A stretch of DNA of 64,000 nt from Rhopalosiphum padi (GCF_020882245.1 NC_083597.1:10884581-10948580), one strand, 5' to 3'; positions 1-13,200 are shown, numbered from the stretch's first letter. Numbers and translations: made by a program. The notes: generated from the letters alone by a model not told the origin.

Positions 1-3000
1 ATTAACATGATCACTCTCTTTTTTATTTCTTCAAATATATATCTGATTTTTTTCAACTATCAAATACACTGTACACTTAAAGACCATTCTTATTAGTTCT
101 TAAGGTTTTTTTGTAATACTTATAAGGACTGCCCTCGTGTAAAGATATAAACTTCAGTTTTTCATATCAGAAACTATTTTATTAATATATTATTGAACAG
201 ATATATATTTTTTTTAAATTTTTGTTATCAAAATCAAAATTCCAACCAGTAGTTTTTGGATTACTTAACTTTATGTACTAATAAAGAAAATAGATTTATG
301 ATAATATATTTTTATATTTATGTAAATCCATTTGTTAAGACCTATTAATTATTTTAAGTATATAATAGTAAGCAATATAATGTTTGAGAAACTATAGTGG
401 AACTATACTCGTTTGAACTTTGAATTGGGTAATTAAACATTAACATTTTATTAAAAAAAAATTATCTACTAAATTATTTACAATAAAAAGGGGGTTTTAT
501 TTAAAAAAGTTTTTATACCACCAACATGATAATCGAGTATTATTGCTAATGGTACATGATTTAACATATTTAAATTATTCTAATAAATATTTTAAAATAA
601 ACCATTTTACATCAGTATAAAATCACTAAACTTTAATATTATTTAGTGTACCAACAATTCTATTAAAGATAATTTGTATACATTCGCCTTATATATCACA
701 AATATTTGTACAATTGTACAAGGAAATAAAGTTAAATTTCAAAAATTATATAATTATTTCGTTATCAAATAAATTGTAGACAGAATTTAGACAATTTTAC
801 TTTTATACTTATCCTTTACCAAAAATTAGTTTGAGGTTAATACAACTCGTTTCTACCGATGATTTTCATTTGTCTGCTATAAATGGCATAAGAGTAGTGA
901 ATTACATTTTAGTTTTCAAACTCATTACGTTTATATTATGGCGCTATGTTTGTTCTATTTTGGAAAACGTTTGATGATAAAGTATTGAAGTGCATCGACC
1001 GACCAAATTACCACAACAGATTTATATAAAAAATAATAATTATTATTCATAAATTTAAATCTGATAAAGTTTTCCTTACATATAGTTCAAAAGATTAAGT
1101 CAGGTTTGTGCATTGTTTATTCTCACTGACCCTTAAGAATCGATAACTTTTTACTTATTAGTTATCATCACTATAATATTATAAGTACCTAGGCACATCA
1201 ACCGTCAACCTATAGCAGAAATAATAATTCTGCGAATGGTTTTTACTATCTTTATTTTTGTTTGGGTTAACAAATTTAAACATCATTGTGATGATGTAAA
1301 ATTAATTACATTAAATATATTGAAAAAATCGGAAAGGTTAGGAGGTGAAAATGCTAAATTATTCATTATATTATTTATTTTTAAATACGTAAAGTTCGTC
1401 AGACATGTAATAATGTTATCATTATTTTTTGAATTAAAATAGTTTGTAATATTTGCATAATAAAACAAGTGAATACTATAAAATAACATTATTAATGATT
1501 GCACTAATGGCATTGTACGTTTTTAAAGTCATCCAAGGTCATTTCTTGCTATTTTATAACATTTTATGACCATAATTATACATTGGAATAATGATAATTC
1601 AACGAATAATAATTGACATACTTATATTATTATTCGACTATTGAAAATCACGATAGCAATATTGTTATTTATAAACAACTGTATATATAATTCATAAACA
1701 CTGTATAAATGCTTTTCTAACTTGACTTATTATAATTAAATTATATATATATTATATTGCATCGCCTGTAAGAGTACCTATATATAATAATTTTTGACTA
1801 GGCAAGTACGTAATATTCCGCAATTAAAAATGTATGTATTTTTGTTTCGTTTTCTTATTTTTTTTATTGTAAATTTGATTTAAAATATTAAAACTTATTA
1901 CTGAACTCTTACTGAACTCTTACTGAGAACAAATTATTGTTTTTAAATGTATTTAGATCGAAATAAGTAAAATAATATAAGCTTAAATATTTTTTAAAGA
2001 CGCAACAAATCTATAGCATGCCTATTATATAATTAGTAATTTTTTATATTGGTTGGGGTATCTTATTGGACATTTAGCTAAATTTTTCCAAGTTTTCTAT
2101 AGGTACATAAATTATAGTAAATAATGTAATGTATCGCATAATATAATATATACCTTATCAGTAGTTAATTATTTACGTTATAATAATTTCCAATAAATCC
2201 AATCAACCGTATACAGGTAGAATAATACATTTTACATTAACCACAATATTTTATACAATATATTATATTGGATACATACGTAGATAAATCTAATAATAAA
2301 AAAATCATTAAAATGATAATTCTATTGATAATTAGTATGTACAATAATATTATATTATGTCAAATGCCCAAATTCATTTCAATTTTTTTTATAATTTATC
2401 ACTGTTTATTAGATAGTTTATATTTTATTTACATAATTTGTTATAAATGCGTTGAACAGAAAGCTAAATTGATAATTTTGGATATAATATAATGACAAGA
2501 AGTAAAGATACCTCTCTCCTTCACCAGAGGGGTAATATTTATACATATGAATCATATATGATTGTATATTTATTTTACATTATTCATTAATTAGATATCA
2601 ACGTGAATTAAAACTAATTATTACTTATCGTTCTATGATGATATATTAAAATGTAATATATATATGGAATTCTAAATACATCAAACAGGATATTATGTAA
2701 TATAAAGTAGATAAATATAATAAATATATATATAGCTATAATATTTTATAAAATACTCGTATACACTATACATAATATTATTATTATACATTTACATTTT
2801 ACTCGGACGATTATTATAAAATGTTATTTTTATTATTTATTACGTATTAGTTATTTTACACAAAACAAACTTTGTTTGCACAAGATAACGAATTTTACAT
2901 CAAATCGCGTGGTGTATTTTAATAAATTACAAATATTCAAAATAATACAGGACTTCAAACGATTCTCACTATTTGTATATAACGTAATATTTTAATTAAG

Positions 3001-3466
3001 TCGTATATTCACATTAAATAAATAATTTATATTATAAATAAATGTATTAAATGATTAAATGTGTCATTATATTTTTTAACAGATATGATGAAATTTGAAA
3101 AATATAATTTATCTGAAGACCATAGTCCACCAGAATTAAATTTTGAATAATGTATATATTGTAGAATGTTATCATCAATCAATATATAGCTAGTTTTTTT
3201 TTAACAATGTATTCAGTAGTAAATCGAGTTTAAATAATCTTGTTTTTAACAAATACATATAATTTTTGTTGCACCTTGCACGCTATAATGAAATAGATTA
3301 ATAGCTATACCATTATGATTACTTAAGCATATTTTTTACCATGTATGCCATTCGTGGACTTAATTATGTAAACTGTCAACATGTATAGATTATAATCTAT
3401 ACATATCTCAATGTTTCCCCAAGAGGTTTGTTTTATAAATAAAACTGTAGGCCCATTTGATCTGTA
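1..3466. other. AT-rich gene-free stretch
   Basis: Very AT-rich sequence with short (TA)n runs and many in-frame stops on both strands. Two small frames, 1236-1442 and 2268-2492 on the plus strand, are rich in Ile, Phe, Lys and Asn, which is what AT-rich noncoding DNA encodes. Neither has a recognisable domain. A weak candidate last exon at 3083-3150 is described in the findings. I see no promoter, RNA gene or transposon end here. Confidence 0.6.
1898..1926. repeat. Short tandem repeat, 11-bp unit
   Basis: The unit CTGAACTCTTA is present about 2.4 times in direct tandem. It is a minor minisatellite-like duplication with no neighbouring gene. Confidence 0.85.
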
Positions 3467-3474
3467 ACTCAATC

Positions 3475-3767
3475 CATTGGCGTAGAATGGGGGGGAGGTG
3501 ACTAAGGAGCTATAGCACCCTTGGAATTTCATTTTAACTTCTTTGTGTAAAAATGTATTTTTTTAATCGTCCATGTATAAAAAATGAAATATTTTTCTAT
3601 TATTTATTTTTTAATAAAATAAAAATTATATGTTTATCCATCGAGTATTTTACTTATTATCATATTACCTATATTTTAAATTAGAATATTAATATGTCGC
3701 GTGTACCCGAATTATTATATGCTATACTGCTATAGCCCCCATATAAATTCATCGCTCTACGTCTTTG
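3475..3767. mobile_element. hAT-like MITE, about 293 bp
   Basis: The ends form an imperfect inverted repeat. The left end begins CATTGGCGTAGAATG and the right end, read in reverse complement, begins CAAAGACGTAGAGCG. Both resemble the CAGTGGCGTA ends seen elsewhere in this window. The flanks are ACTCAATC (3467-3474) and GCTCAATA (3768-3775), which share six of eight bases and fit an eroded 8-bp duplication typical of hAT insertions. A GCTATAGC motif lies near each end, in inverted arrangement. There is no transposase frame, so it is non-autonomous. The divergence of ends and duplication suggests an old insertion. Confidence 0.6.
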
Positions 3768-3775
3768 GCTCAATA

Positions 3776-5739
3776 TTAGTGCTAGAAATAAAATCTCAAA
3801 ACACAATCTTTTAAATCCATTTTAATAAAAAAGACATATTATATGTATAATACACAATATATATACAAAGGTTACTGGTGTCACTGTGTCAGTATATACC
3901 ATAAAGAACGATGACAAATGCACATAAATGCGGTGACATCTTCTTAAGTCACAAGGCAATAAATTATATAATTTGAATGATGTAGGTACAATAATATAAA
4001 AAATAAGTAACTAATAATCTGTGGCTGTGGTATGACGTATATTATGTACACTTAAGCTATGCATATTGCCTTATATCATATATAATAAACACTTCATTTA
4101 TATACAATGAACTTCATTAAAAGAATGTACATGTGTCGAGTCCGAACAAAACAATTTAAATAAAACAGTTTAATGCGTGTCCTTGGTGTTAATATACAAT
4201 ATAGTAAAGCTGAAAGGCATAGAAGTTAACTTATAATGAACAAAAATAAATAATAATTTTTTAATTACATGTGTTTATGTGTTATAAATTTGATAATATT
4301 AAGCTACTATAATTACATTTTCCAACTATTCACGACTGCGATAATTACAAAATACTAATTAAAAGTATTTAATATTTTTGATTTAAATTCGAATATTTTT
4401 ATACGAAATAACAATACATTTACGATTTACCTATTAAAATAATACTATTGTCTATGAAGAAAATTGTATATTGACGACGTAAACAAGTTTCGAGCATGTA
4501 CATGTATATATTGTATATATTTTTATCAAATACATAGAACTTGTTAATGGTTTTAACTATCAATAATATACTGATGCATTATTACATTCTAACGCTATTA
4601 ATTATTATCTAACTAAATGCCAGTTTCCCAGTGAATTACAAAGGTTTAGTTAGGTTAAGTACATTTAATTATGTTAGAGAATAATAAGTTATAGGTAAAA
4701 ACCTTTGAAATCAATTCTTCCAATACAGTTTGATTCAATGAACAGTTATCATTTATCACATATTATAACATATATGAATTTGTTCCGTTCATAATTTCAA
4801 AAAATACAATCGACTTTTGCAGGCAATATTTGATGTAATTGTACGTGTTTATATTGAAGAATGGCTGACACAAGGTATAATAAGGGTCAATGTGCCAAGT
4901 TCTAAAGAACAGAAAAATGTATTGATTTTATGTTGTAGTTTTTAAGTAAAGTTTTTCAAACAAAGTAAACATTTTATTCAAATTTAAAAGGTCTGATGAC
5001 TGGTAGTATATTATACGAGTATATAGATAGATATTTAATATTAAAAAGTGAAATATTTATTGTATTGATAAAATTATGAATACTAATGAATGAACTATCA
5101 TAACGTAAATAGAATTTTTTTATAGCCCCTACGATTTTATAAACACATAAAATGTGTGTATATTTATTTATAACAAATATTGAACCTTTATAATTATTTT
5201 AAAAAAAACCCTCCCTCTTAGGATAACTTTTGGATCTATTGCTGATACCTATTATTTAATTAAGTTTATTAATGCCTTATAGTCGAAGTAAAAATGTTAC
5301 GGATGGAATATGATCTATTTTTCAACGTATCATGTATTTTTATGTGTCATATTTTATGAGACATAATTTTATATGTATTCATATAACTATTATATCCTAT
5401 AATCAGTGTAATATTAAAAAAAAAAAAAACAATTATTTTCGATACATTATTCACTATGACGTAACTATATAGGTTGCAAAGGTTAAAATCGCATTGAAAA
5501 GAATCGTTGAAATAGCCATCACATATCAAATATATTTATGTATAAATATTCAACAACAATAGTAGATAACTTATGGAAGAGCTATTATATTCTCAAGTCG
5601 AACATTAATATAATTTTTATCTATTTTTTTTCTTTGAAATATACCTAACAGTGGATTATTGCTGCAAGTTTTTTTTTTTCCGTGCGATTGCTGCAGTCGA
5701 TATAATATAATACCTTAACTGATTTTACCAGTATTATCC
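3776..5739. other. AT-rich gene-free stretch
   Basis: Mostly AT-rich, stop-dense sequence. One coding-like frame at 4823-4945 directly follows a TTTTGCAG acceptor-like sequence and is listed separately. Otherwise there are only homopolymer runs, such as the A tract near 5415-5430, and scattered TAGGTA-type strings. Confidence 0.55.
4823..4945 (+). CDS. Possible exon fragment, unknown product
   Basis: A 40-codon frame begins right after an acceptor-like CGACTTTTGCAG and runs to TAA at 4943-4945. Its predicted residues (for example VRVYIEEWLTQGIIRVNV) are more balanced than the Asn/Ile/Lys-rich translations around it. A donor-like CAAG|GTATAA lies inside at 4871-4876, which would instead give a 52-bp exon. 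I recognise no domain. No clear partner exon or poly(A) signal follows closely. Frames of this length are common by chance, so this is a weak candidate. Confidence 0.15.
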   Translation, partial: AIFDVIVRVYIEEWLTQGIIRVNVPSSKEQKNVLILCCSF

Positions 5740-6190
5740 CTCACGGTGTACGACGTCAAATTCGTTTGGCGTGTATAGAACACGGTCTACGAGTTATTAA
5801 AGTTTCCGGGTAACGGAACTGCGGAAGTATAATAAACCGACGAAATCGAGAGATTTCGCAGTGCGGTGAGCTTGACATGCGCCGCCGCCGTGTCGGATGC
5901 GAGGTTCAGGCCGTTCGAGCGCACGCTGGCCCTTTGCCTACCCTCCTCCCACCCATCGCCACCCCCGTCACATCGCAATGTATATATAGACTCGTACACG
6001 GCGAGTGCCTAATGGAAAGTAATCCGAATATCGTGTAAATCCCTTTAGACAGCGCACGCCGCAGCGGCTGTGAATGCGGAAAAGGGGACTGGCGTAAGCG
6101 GCGCAGCAGCGGCAACGGCGTTTCGCACTTAATAAAATATTTAATTTGAGAAAGGGGACTGACTGACTGCGTGCAGCAACAACGTATTAC
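5740..6190. other. GC/CpG-rich patch
   Basis: GC and CpG content rise sharply against the AT-rich surroundings, with GCCGCCGCC and GCAGCGGC-type runs. AAAAGGGGACTG at about 6079 recurs as GAAAGGGGACTG near 6151, so a short stretch is partly duplicated. Two short minus-strand frames overlap here but look like compositional artefacts. In AT-rich insect genomes such patches often mark promoters or 5' untranslated exons. I see no decisive core promoter, so its role is an inference. Confidence 0.4.
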
Positions 6191-6417
6191 CTATAAAGTT
6201 CTCCGCCTATATATATACGAAATAGTGTAGTTCAACCGTAAATGAGAAAAAAAAAATATATATATAATAGTATATTTATATACTTACTATAATATTGTCT
6301 ATATTATTATATATTATTATATTAGAATAACTTTACGTTACATATTATATACAAAATATAGATATAAATACTTGTATAAGTCTGTGACATAACGCGATAT
6401 ACTCAAATATATAATAA

Positions 6418-6591
6418 TGTAACATCTGCAAATGTGTTCCCGAGAGGAGAAAAGGAAAAATACCCGTGAAAAAACGGATTGACGTGGTAGAACAAGATTT
6501 AAAAAGTCTTAGAGCTGAAAACTGGAAAGAGGTAGTTCAAAATAGAAATATGCGCCAAAGTGTAACAATGATAGTAACAATTCTTCAATAG
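6418..6591 (+). pseudogene. LINE polyprotein C-terminal fragment
   Basis: The frame ending at TAG 6589-6591 encodes a short tail containing RIDVVEQDLKSLRAENWKEV followed by VQNRNMRQSV. This matches the C-terminal signature of many non-LTR retrotransposon polyproteins: a basic Gly/Arg/Lys stretch, then D-x(3)-DL-x(2)-L, NW, an R/D-rich loop, and a last Trp/Arg block before the stop. About 50 residues from 6439 onwards fit. It has no start codon and no reverse transcriptase upstream. The usual Trp positions in the basic stretch and in the last block are changed. It is a 5'-truncated, decaying LINE end, and the 3' untranslated part is not obvious. Confidence 0.6.
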
Positions 6592-6911
6592 TATAATATA
6601 GTCGTGCTAGTAAGAAAAATAATTTTTTAATGTATATTATTATGATATAGTCTTCTAACGTAAATTATATTATATAATATATTGTTATTTGTAATTAACA
6701 TATTTTATTGTTTTGTTTCATGTAAGAAATGGATAATTTAATAACATTACATAAGTCATACAAAAGTATTATGTAAAGTTTAAAATGTAATCTATGGTTA
6801 TGATGCATATATAACAAATAGGTATTATATTGTATGGGTAATCAAAATATTCGATTAAAGTAAATACATCATGTAATGTTTATAATTTATATAAATAAAC
6901 AGCAACTAAAG
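6592..6911. other. AT-rich gap without features
   Basis: AT-rich sequence between the LINE fragment and a small open frame. Nothing recognisable is present. It may include the eroded 3' untranslated region of the LINE. Confidence 0.5.
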
Positions 6912-6952
6912 TATAAATAGCTATATTGAAGGAAGTTTTTCGTTGCATAAAT

Positions 6953-7129
6953 ATGTTAATAAAGATAATATGTTTCATATTATTTTTGGCTTGGCTACAA
7001 AAGCTGCAGAAAAACAGAAGTTCAAAAATTGAAACATCAATAAGTTTAAAGAAAACTTCAGAAAAATTAAATTTAAGAAGAGGATATAGTAATGTACGAT
7101 TAAGAATGTATTGTTTGTTTGTTTGTTAA
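6953..7129 (+). CDS. Possible small secreted peptide (58 aa)
   Basis: An ATG frame starts with a short basic n-region and a hydrophobic core (MLIKIICFILFLAWL), like a signal peptide. A Lys/Ser-rich middle (residues 17-41) and a tail ending in MYCLFVC follow. A TATAAATA box lies at 6912-6919, about 40 bp upstream, and AATAAA occurs at 7175-7180, about 45 bp after the stop. That spacing would suit a very compact gene. All three elements are frequent by chance in AT-rich DNA, the TATA box would leave almost no 5' leader, and no homologue comes to mind. A random frame is the main alternative. Confidence 0.2.
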   Translation: MLIKIICFILFLAWLQKLQKNRSSKIETSISLKKTSEKLNLRRGYSNVRLRMYCLFVC

Positions 7130-7180
7130 ATTGTTCCAAAAATTGAAAATCATGCATGTAATCCTTATAATAATAATAAA

Positions 7181-8215
7181 TTATCAATATATTAATTGTA
7201 CCGCAGATATGTTTAATTGTACCTACCTACAATGATAGGTATATTAACCTCGTTCCTCTTATATATATTTATTATAATTCATCTACTGTATTGAATAGTA
7301 GAAAAACATTAAACTGTTTTATTGGAGTAAAAGAATTGGCGGGCCTTTACTAAATATATGGTATATATATAACATTCATATTTTTGCCAATTCTTAGGTC
7401 TCAAAAAATGTATTTTGCGCAGGGCATTTTTAAACTTTGTGCTGACACCACCTTATACATACATAAGCTTATTTAGTTTAAAATTACATCAAATATATTA
7501 AAAAAAGAGACACATAATGCATTTACATATTACAACTATATATACATATTTTAGCGAAAATTAATCTTTTTTTTTAAATTCGACCTTCAGTTAATAATTA
7601 TTATTAATATCTAATAATAATATTACCTATATACCTATAGTAATTGGATAGTAAACTTGGACTAGTATACTTGCAACAATTAAATATGAAGTTAAAATAT
7701 ATTATTCGGAATATAAAAAGAGCTGGTGTATAAATATAGTAATATAATCTAAAATTTACCTATTATCATGCTTTATGATATTAAACTATTTATGGTATTA
7801 TATATATATCTATAAATTAGCCGCATAAGGTAAACCATACCAAAAATGTTAACTAAATTATAATTTCTATGAATTTTTGAAAATAATATACGTATACAAG
7901 CTATAAATATATAACTTTTAATACTTTAAAATTGATTTTATTTTTGGAATTTTTTTATTAGATTAAGGCTATACAAATACAATGTCAATTTGTCCCACGA
8001 TAGTTAAAGTTCTAGACAATTGTGATCATTTTCAGGATTATATTATAAATGATTTATTATAGTACTATGTATCTTTATAGTGCGTTGTTTTATAATTCTA
8101 TAATATGCTTGTTTTGAGATCAGCTATCTTGAAGAGATAATTCTTGATTCTTGTCCGGGACCAACTGCATTTTTATATGAGATAGTGTTAGTGTTTGATT
8201 TTTATCAAACGTGTT
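7181..8215. other. AT-rich stretch with a short inverted repeat
   Basis: Gene-free. AAGAATTGGC at 7331-7340 and its complement GCCAATTCTT at 7386-7395 form a 10-bp stem around a 45-bp spacer. The sequence just after it (about 7405-7460) is richer in G and may be a transposon remnant. The rest is AT-rich and stop-dense. Confidence 0.5.
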
Positions 8216-8223
8216 AGTAGGTG

Positions 8224-8374
8224 CATGGGCGGATAGGCCTGCCGGGAAACCGGGCATTTCCCGGTGCCCCACCCCCTTCGTATTTCGATAATGGGGCCCT
8301 TTTAGACTTTTTTTTCATGAGGGGGCCCCTTTTTAAAATTTGCCGGTAGGCCAAAAATGGCCTATCCGCCCATG
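8224..8374. mobile_element. hAT-like MITE, about 151 bp
   Basis: Perfect 16-bp terminal inverted repeats, CATGGGCGGATAGGCC at the left and its complement at the right end, enclose a GC-rich interior with poly-C/poly-G tracts. Flanks AGTAGGTG (8216-8223) and GGTAGGCG (8375-8382) agree at six of eight bases, both differences being transitions, as expected for an eroded 8-bp duplication. The ends resemble the CAGGGGCGGA termini of known hAT elements. Too small for a transposase. The 76-codon minus-strand frame over it is incidental. Confidence 0.7.
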
Positions 8375-8382
8375 GGTAGGCG

Positions 8383-9890
8383 GAACATTCGAAAACTATA
8401 TGTTTCCCAGAGAGTATAGGTACACTGAAAAGGACACATTTCATAAATTGGTTCGAATTCCTTAAATATTAGATGTGAAATTTTAAGTCCTGCAAGTACA
8501 ATGCATACTCTGGTGATCATGAGCTCCTCGTGCTGGATAAGATTAATTAGAGAACCTCACTATTTTTTAGTCGATAGTTTTATTTGAGTTTGTTGTTTGT
8601 TTGATTTTCTCATTGAGTTTACAGATATTTGATTTTGAGGGCATGATGGATTACATCTTTATAATATATTACATATGGGTATCTTATGGATATAATTATT
8701 TTTCGTATGGATATTTTAGATCTTGTCGTGATACCTGGTCAATTAGCCGGCGAGTTCGTTTCCTTGTATGCCAATATAGGATGAAATCCACACGACTTTG
8801 ATAGTTAGTTGTGAGGATTATTATTTCGGTGTTTCGGGCGAGGTTGAATTCGATATGTATGTTGGCTATTGAAATTTGAGGTAATTACGCTCATACAGAT
8901 TCTATATAGAATCATCTAGGACCAGAAGTTAGATAATTTCTAAGTATAAATGTTCACAATAATCATTGTTATTTAAGTCAAACTATACATATTCGTCGTT
9001 TGGTGTGAAAAACCTCATGTATATGTACAAAATTAGGCAAAACGAGATGTTGCAGATATCACTGAATTAAAAAAAAAACTGCATCCAATGAAAGAAAAAA
9101 CTTTCTTATGTTATTAATGTTTTAAAAATTATGAAAAAATAATATTTTTTTTAATTTTAATATTTCTAAACTGATTTTTAAACAACTAAAATGTCTCTAT
9201 GAAAAAACTAGGGTTTTTCATATAGAAGATTTTTCACATCATATGTTTTTTATGATAGTTATATATATAATTTATATAATTAAAACTTGAGGAATAAACT
9301 TAAAAGAATATCGATAAAATTATTTAAAAAAATAATAAACAACAATTCAATACTTAAACGATATAAATAATATTGGATAGTCATACCTATTGTCCTATTA
9401 TAATAATTATATAAACTATAATATTAATTACTAAATTACACACATTTAGTGATTTGTATTGTGTGATCAACAAACGCAAACGAAACTATATCTCGATAAA
9501 ATCTCGTCAGATTGTTCACTCAACCATAGTTTTCGTGTATTTCAAATCGCATATTTAAATAATTATAAAAAGAAAATATTTATTCGGTTATTGGATTTCA
9601 GTTAAAGAATGATACATTTTTTTTTAAATATGATCACATACAATTAATAGGTCGTATAATGTTTATAAATAAAAGAATATTTTTGTTATAGTTCACATCA
9701 TATAATATTGTAGGGAACGTACAATATCGTCAGTCGTTTTTTTTGCACTACTCGTGATTATTGATATGTATAAGGTACCTACTATTAAACGTTTCAGAAA
9801 TATAATTATTCTTACATAATAATTATACGTATACTATGGTTACATAATATTTTACGCCTAAAATGGATATTGTGTATAATAAAAATAATA
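8383..9890. other. AT-rich gene-free stretch
   Basis: No domain, RNA gene or repeat boundary is recognised. The 66-codon plus frame at 8601-8801 has no recognisable content. Near 8446 GGTTCGAATTCC resembles a tRNA B box but lacks a fitting acceptor or D arm. Confidence 0.5.
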
Positions 9891-10230
9891 TGTTCGATAT
9901 TCATCGTAAAGCCCTTAGGGGGAAAACGAAATGATATACGTTGTAAAATAAAATGAAGTTTTTCTCGTATATAAATGGAGGTTTATAGTAGGGGGCCCGA
10001 GCAGTTTTTTTTTTTTTATTACATCGCCGAGGGTCATATATAAAATGACGAATTCGTTCGTTTTTATGTACAAAACCGTATATAGTAGGGGAGAACTTTG
10101 ACCGTAGTCATCGGCGGCGGCGGCGGCGGCAGTGGATCGATGTTTATGCATTTTCCTCTCCCTCGACCGTTCTCCGCCGGCGTTTCACCCCTCGCCCACT
10201 CGCTTGAAACGGTTAACGTGAATTCCCAAT
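9891..10230. other. GC-rich patch with (CGG)n
   Basis: A (CGG)n tract at about 10111-10131 is followed by a pyrimidine- and CpG-rich segment to about 10210. Overlapping frames on both strands, the longest plus 10098-10454, translate to poly-Gly and mixed residues without domains, so none is called as a gene. It could be a promoter or 5' untranslated region. No TATA box or initiator stands out. Confidence 0.35.
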
Positions 10231-13200
10231 CATGTAATCTATCACTTTTTTTTCTTACATACACAAAAACAGTATTTTGTATACGTTTTTTTGGTACTTT
10301 TATTCGGAACACTGCCGATATAACACATCATGAAATTGAGGATTTGACAGCACAAAACAAATATTGTTACGCGCATATTGTGTACATAGGTGGAGAACGG
10401 AAAAATAACAAAAACATTTTTTTTTTTTTTTTTGTGACAAATAAACGTAAATAATAATGTGGTTAAAAATAGTATCGCGTGTACATACAGAAACAACTTT
10501 ATATGTGCTTTTTCTCGATTTATTTACGTGCGTGCAACATTTATATACACAGCGTATACATAGCTGTTATAATAATATAATAAATGATATACCTACACGA
10601 TTTAAATGTACGAGAAAAGAAACATTTTAAAACGTTCAGTGTGCAATATATACCCATAAGTTCCAGTATATATAGTTATACTACAAAATATCGCACGTAC
10701 CTATATAGTTTTTAATCCTGTAATTGTTTTAGGTTTATTATTATTATATGCGTGCATATTGTAAATTATAATTTATAACTGATAATGAAATGTGCATATA
10801 TATAATAATGGATTGTTGCATATATACCCATACAAGCGTTATATATTATAATATTCAAAACATCATAACAATTAATCTATAATTATAACCGTATAGTAAT
10901 GTATTTTGTGAGAATAAGATACTTAACACAGATTAATTACTAAAATATTCAAATTTTTTCTAATTAAAATATTAAATAAAACTATACATAGTTAGGGACT
11001 ACTACTGCATAACGTTCTATAAGTCAATAAACTTTTATGGTATAATTACTAAACTATATACAGTGTTAATATGTTATGTACTTTGTAGTTTTTACTATTA
11101 TGTATATTATTCTAAAAAATCTATAGGTCTTTTTAAATTTAATTCTACGTAGAGACCTATTATACTAGCGCTATGTAAGACAATTTTAACATATTTTTAT
11201 TATTGCATTCAACCGCACAATCTTATTAATATTGGCAGAGTAATTATCATAATTAGGACAATTATAGCACCTATGAGCTATGAGTTACAGTTTAGTGCAT
11301 ACAACATTACAACAATTTAAAAAGTTATTGCTAAACAAAACGAAAACTTTTCTTTATAATACGAGCGTATAAAATAATCATCTATAAGTTTAAATCAAAA
11401 TGTATTATTCGTATAATATAAGTTTATTTAAATTATAACATGTACCCACATCAATAGAAGTATGTTGAAAAAGTTAAAAACATTAAATAATTAATAATTT
11501 TAAAATACCCATAAATGAACATCAGTTTTTGTAAAATGTATTTGATTAAACTTTGTTAATAATTTTTAAAATACAATTTTTACATCCACCATTCAGTTAG
11601 TAGAACTAAACATTTATTTCACCAATTTTATCAATATTTTTGAAAAAACTGTAATAGTCCCCCCTCTGTCCTGCATTAAAATTTAATTGAATGTAGTACT
11701 ATGTATAATAAAAGATACAATAAATTTATAAAGAGTTTCACATAATATGAACAAGCCCTTTATTGTTTGATAAACGAAATCCCTGGTCACTGCAGGATCA
11801 TTCCTCAATTGAAAATTTAATCAGCCAATGATGTCGATTAACAATGCCCGCATATCTTATACATAAATAAATAAGGACATGACTAAATTGGTGTAATCGT
11901 TATTGACGCTTCCTAATAATTTTAAATCACGTATTTTAATCAATGTTAATTCGATATAAGGACCGAGAGTGCTATTTATTTCTCATGGAATTATCCAATT
12001 GTATCCAAATATATTTATTTAATTCATTCAAAATGTACATTACATTCATTATACTTTATATTTATTATCTACTGTTACATGGAAAAACTAAACAATATAC
12101 TTATAGTACATCACAATCTTATAAATTATAATAATAGTAATTCATAGCATTTTACGCATTATAAAACATAATTATCAGGACGTAAAACTTCATAGAATAC
12201 ATAAATGTAAAATAAATTATTAAATATATATTAAAATAACTTATAAAAATACAAACCACAGTTTGAATTATAATAAATATTACTTATAGTCAAAAATAAC
12301 TGCAGTCGTTATCATTCTATTTTAACCTAATACTAAATACCTGCTAATACTTGCATGACTATAAAAACAAAATAATTTAAAGTATATACATATTATTTAT
12401 GTTTATCAAACATCACATTATAAATTTAAAGTTTATAGATATTATAATTTATTTAGAAGACGTTACAGAGCAATTGGTCGTTTTCATCTATATATTAAGT
12501 CTTAAGTGATATATATGTTCTAAATTGACGTCCCTCATATTAAATTATAATTTAATAGATTTATTAAACATTTGACTAAGTGACGTTATGTATACTATAC
12601 AATAAAATACTCACATTTAAAGCAATTAAAGCTATTTACATTTAAATTGAATTAGCATTACTTGTATTTTCAGATGAAATATATAATACATAATAACACA
12701 TTTTTTCCCATATTATATATTTAACTATATTTATTACTATTATTAAATTTCCATTATTTTTTTAACTTTTTATTGAGTCTATAGACTTGAGTAAAGAACA
12801 TAATAATACACTTCGTAATATAAAAGAATATTTCACGTTTACGTCTGAATATATATATAAGTTATTCAACATCATATTTCCTCAACGTATACAAACAATT
12901 CAAATGCATAATAATAATATGTATTCAATTATTAACATACTCGTATAACTAACTAACTCATTCAAAATTCAAAACCCGAATTTTTTTTTCATTAAATTCA
13001 CAAAAAAAAATCCAAGGACCTATATACTTCATAATACAAACGGTGTGTATAGTTGGTATAATAATATAATACCAGAATAAAGGTATATACGATATATACC
13101 TTTTTTATTATGTTTCCAGTTTATCGTGCAGACTCAAATAATGCACAATACTGCTGTCTTGTTTGGTGTGCGTTTCATAGACCAATCGCAGATCCTGTAT

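Noticed and set aside
6525..6535. GAGGTAGTT as a let-7-like seed
   Set aside because: Only the first nine bases resemble let-7, there is no hairpin arm, and it lies inside the LINE coding fragment.
8446..8457. GGTTCGAATTCC resembling a tRNA B box
   Set aside because: No A box at the right distance, no acceptor or T-stem pairing.
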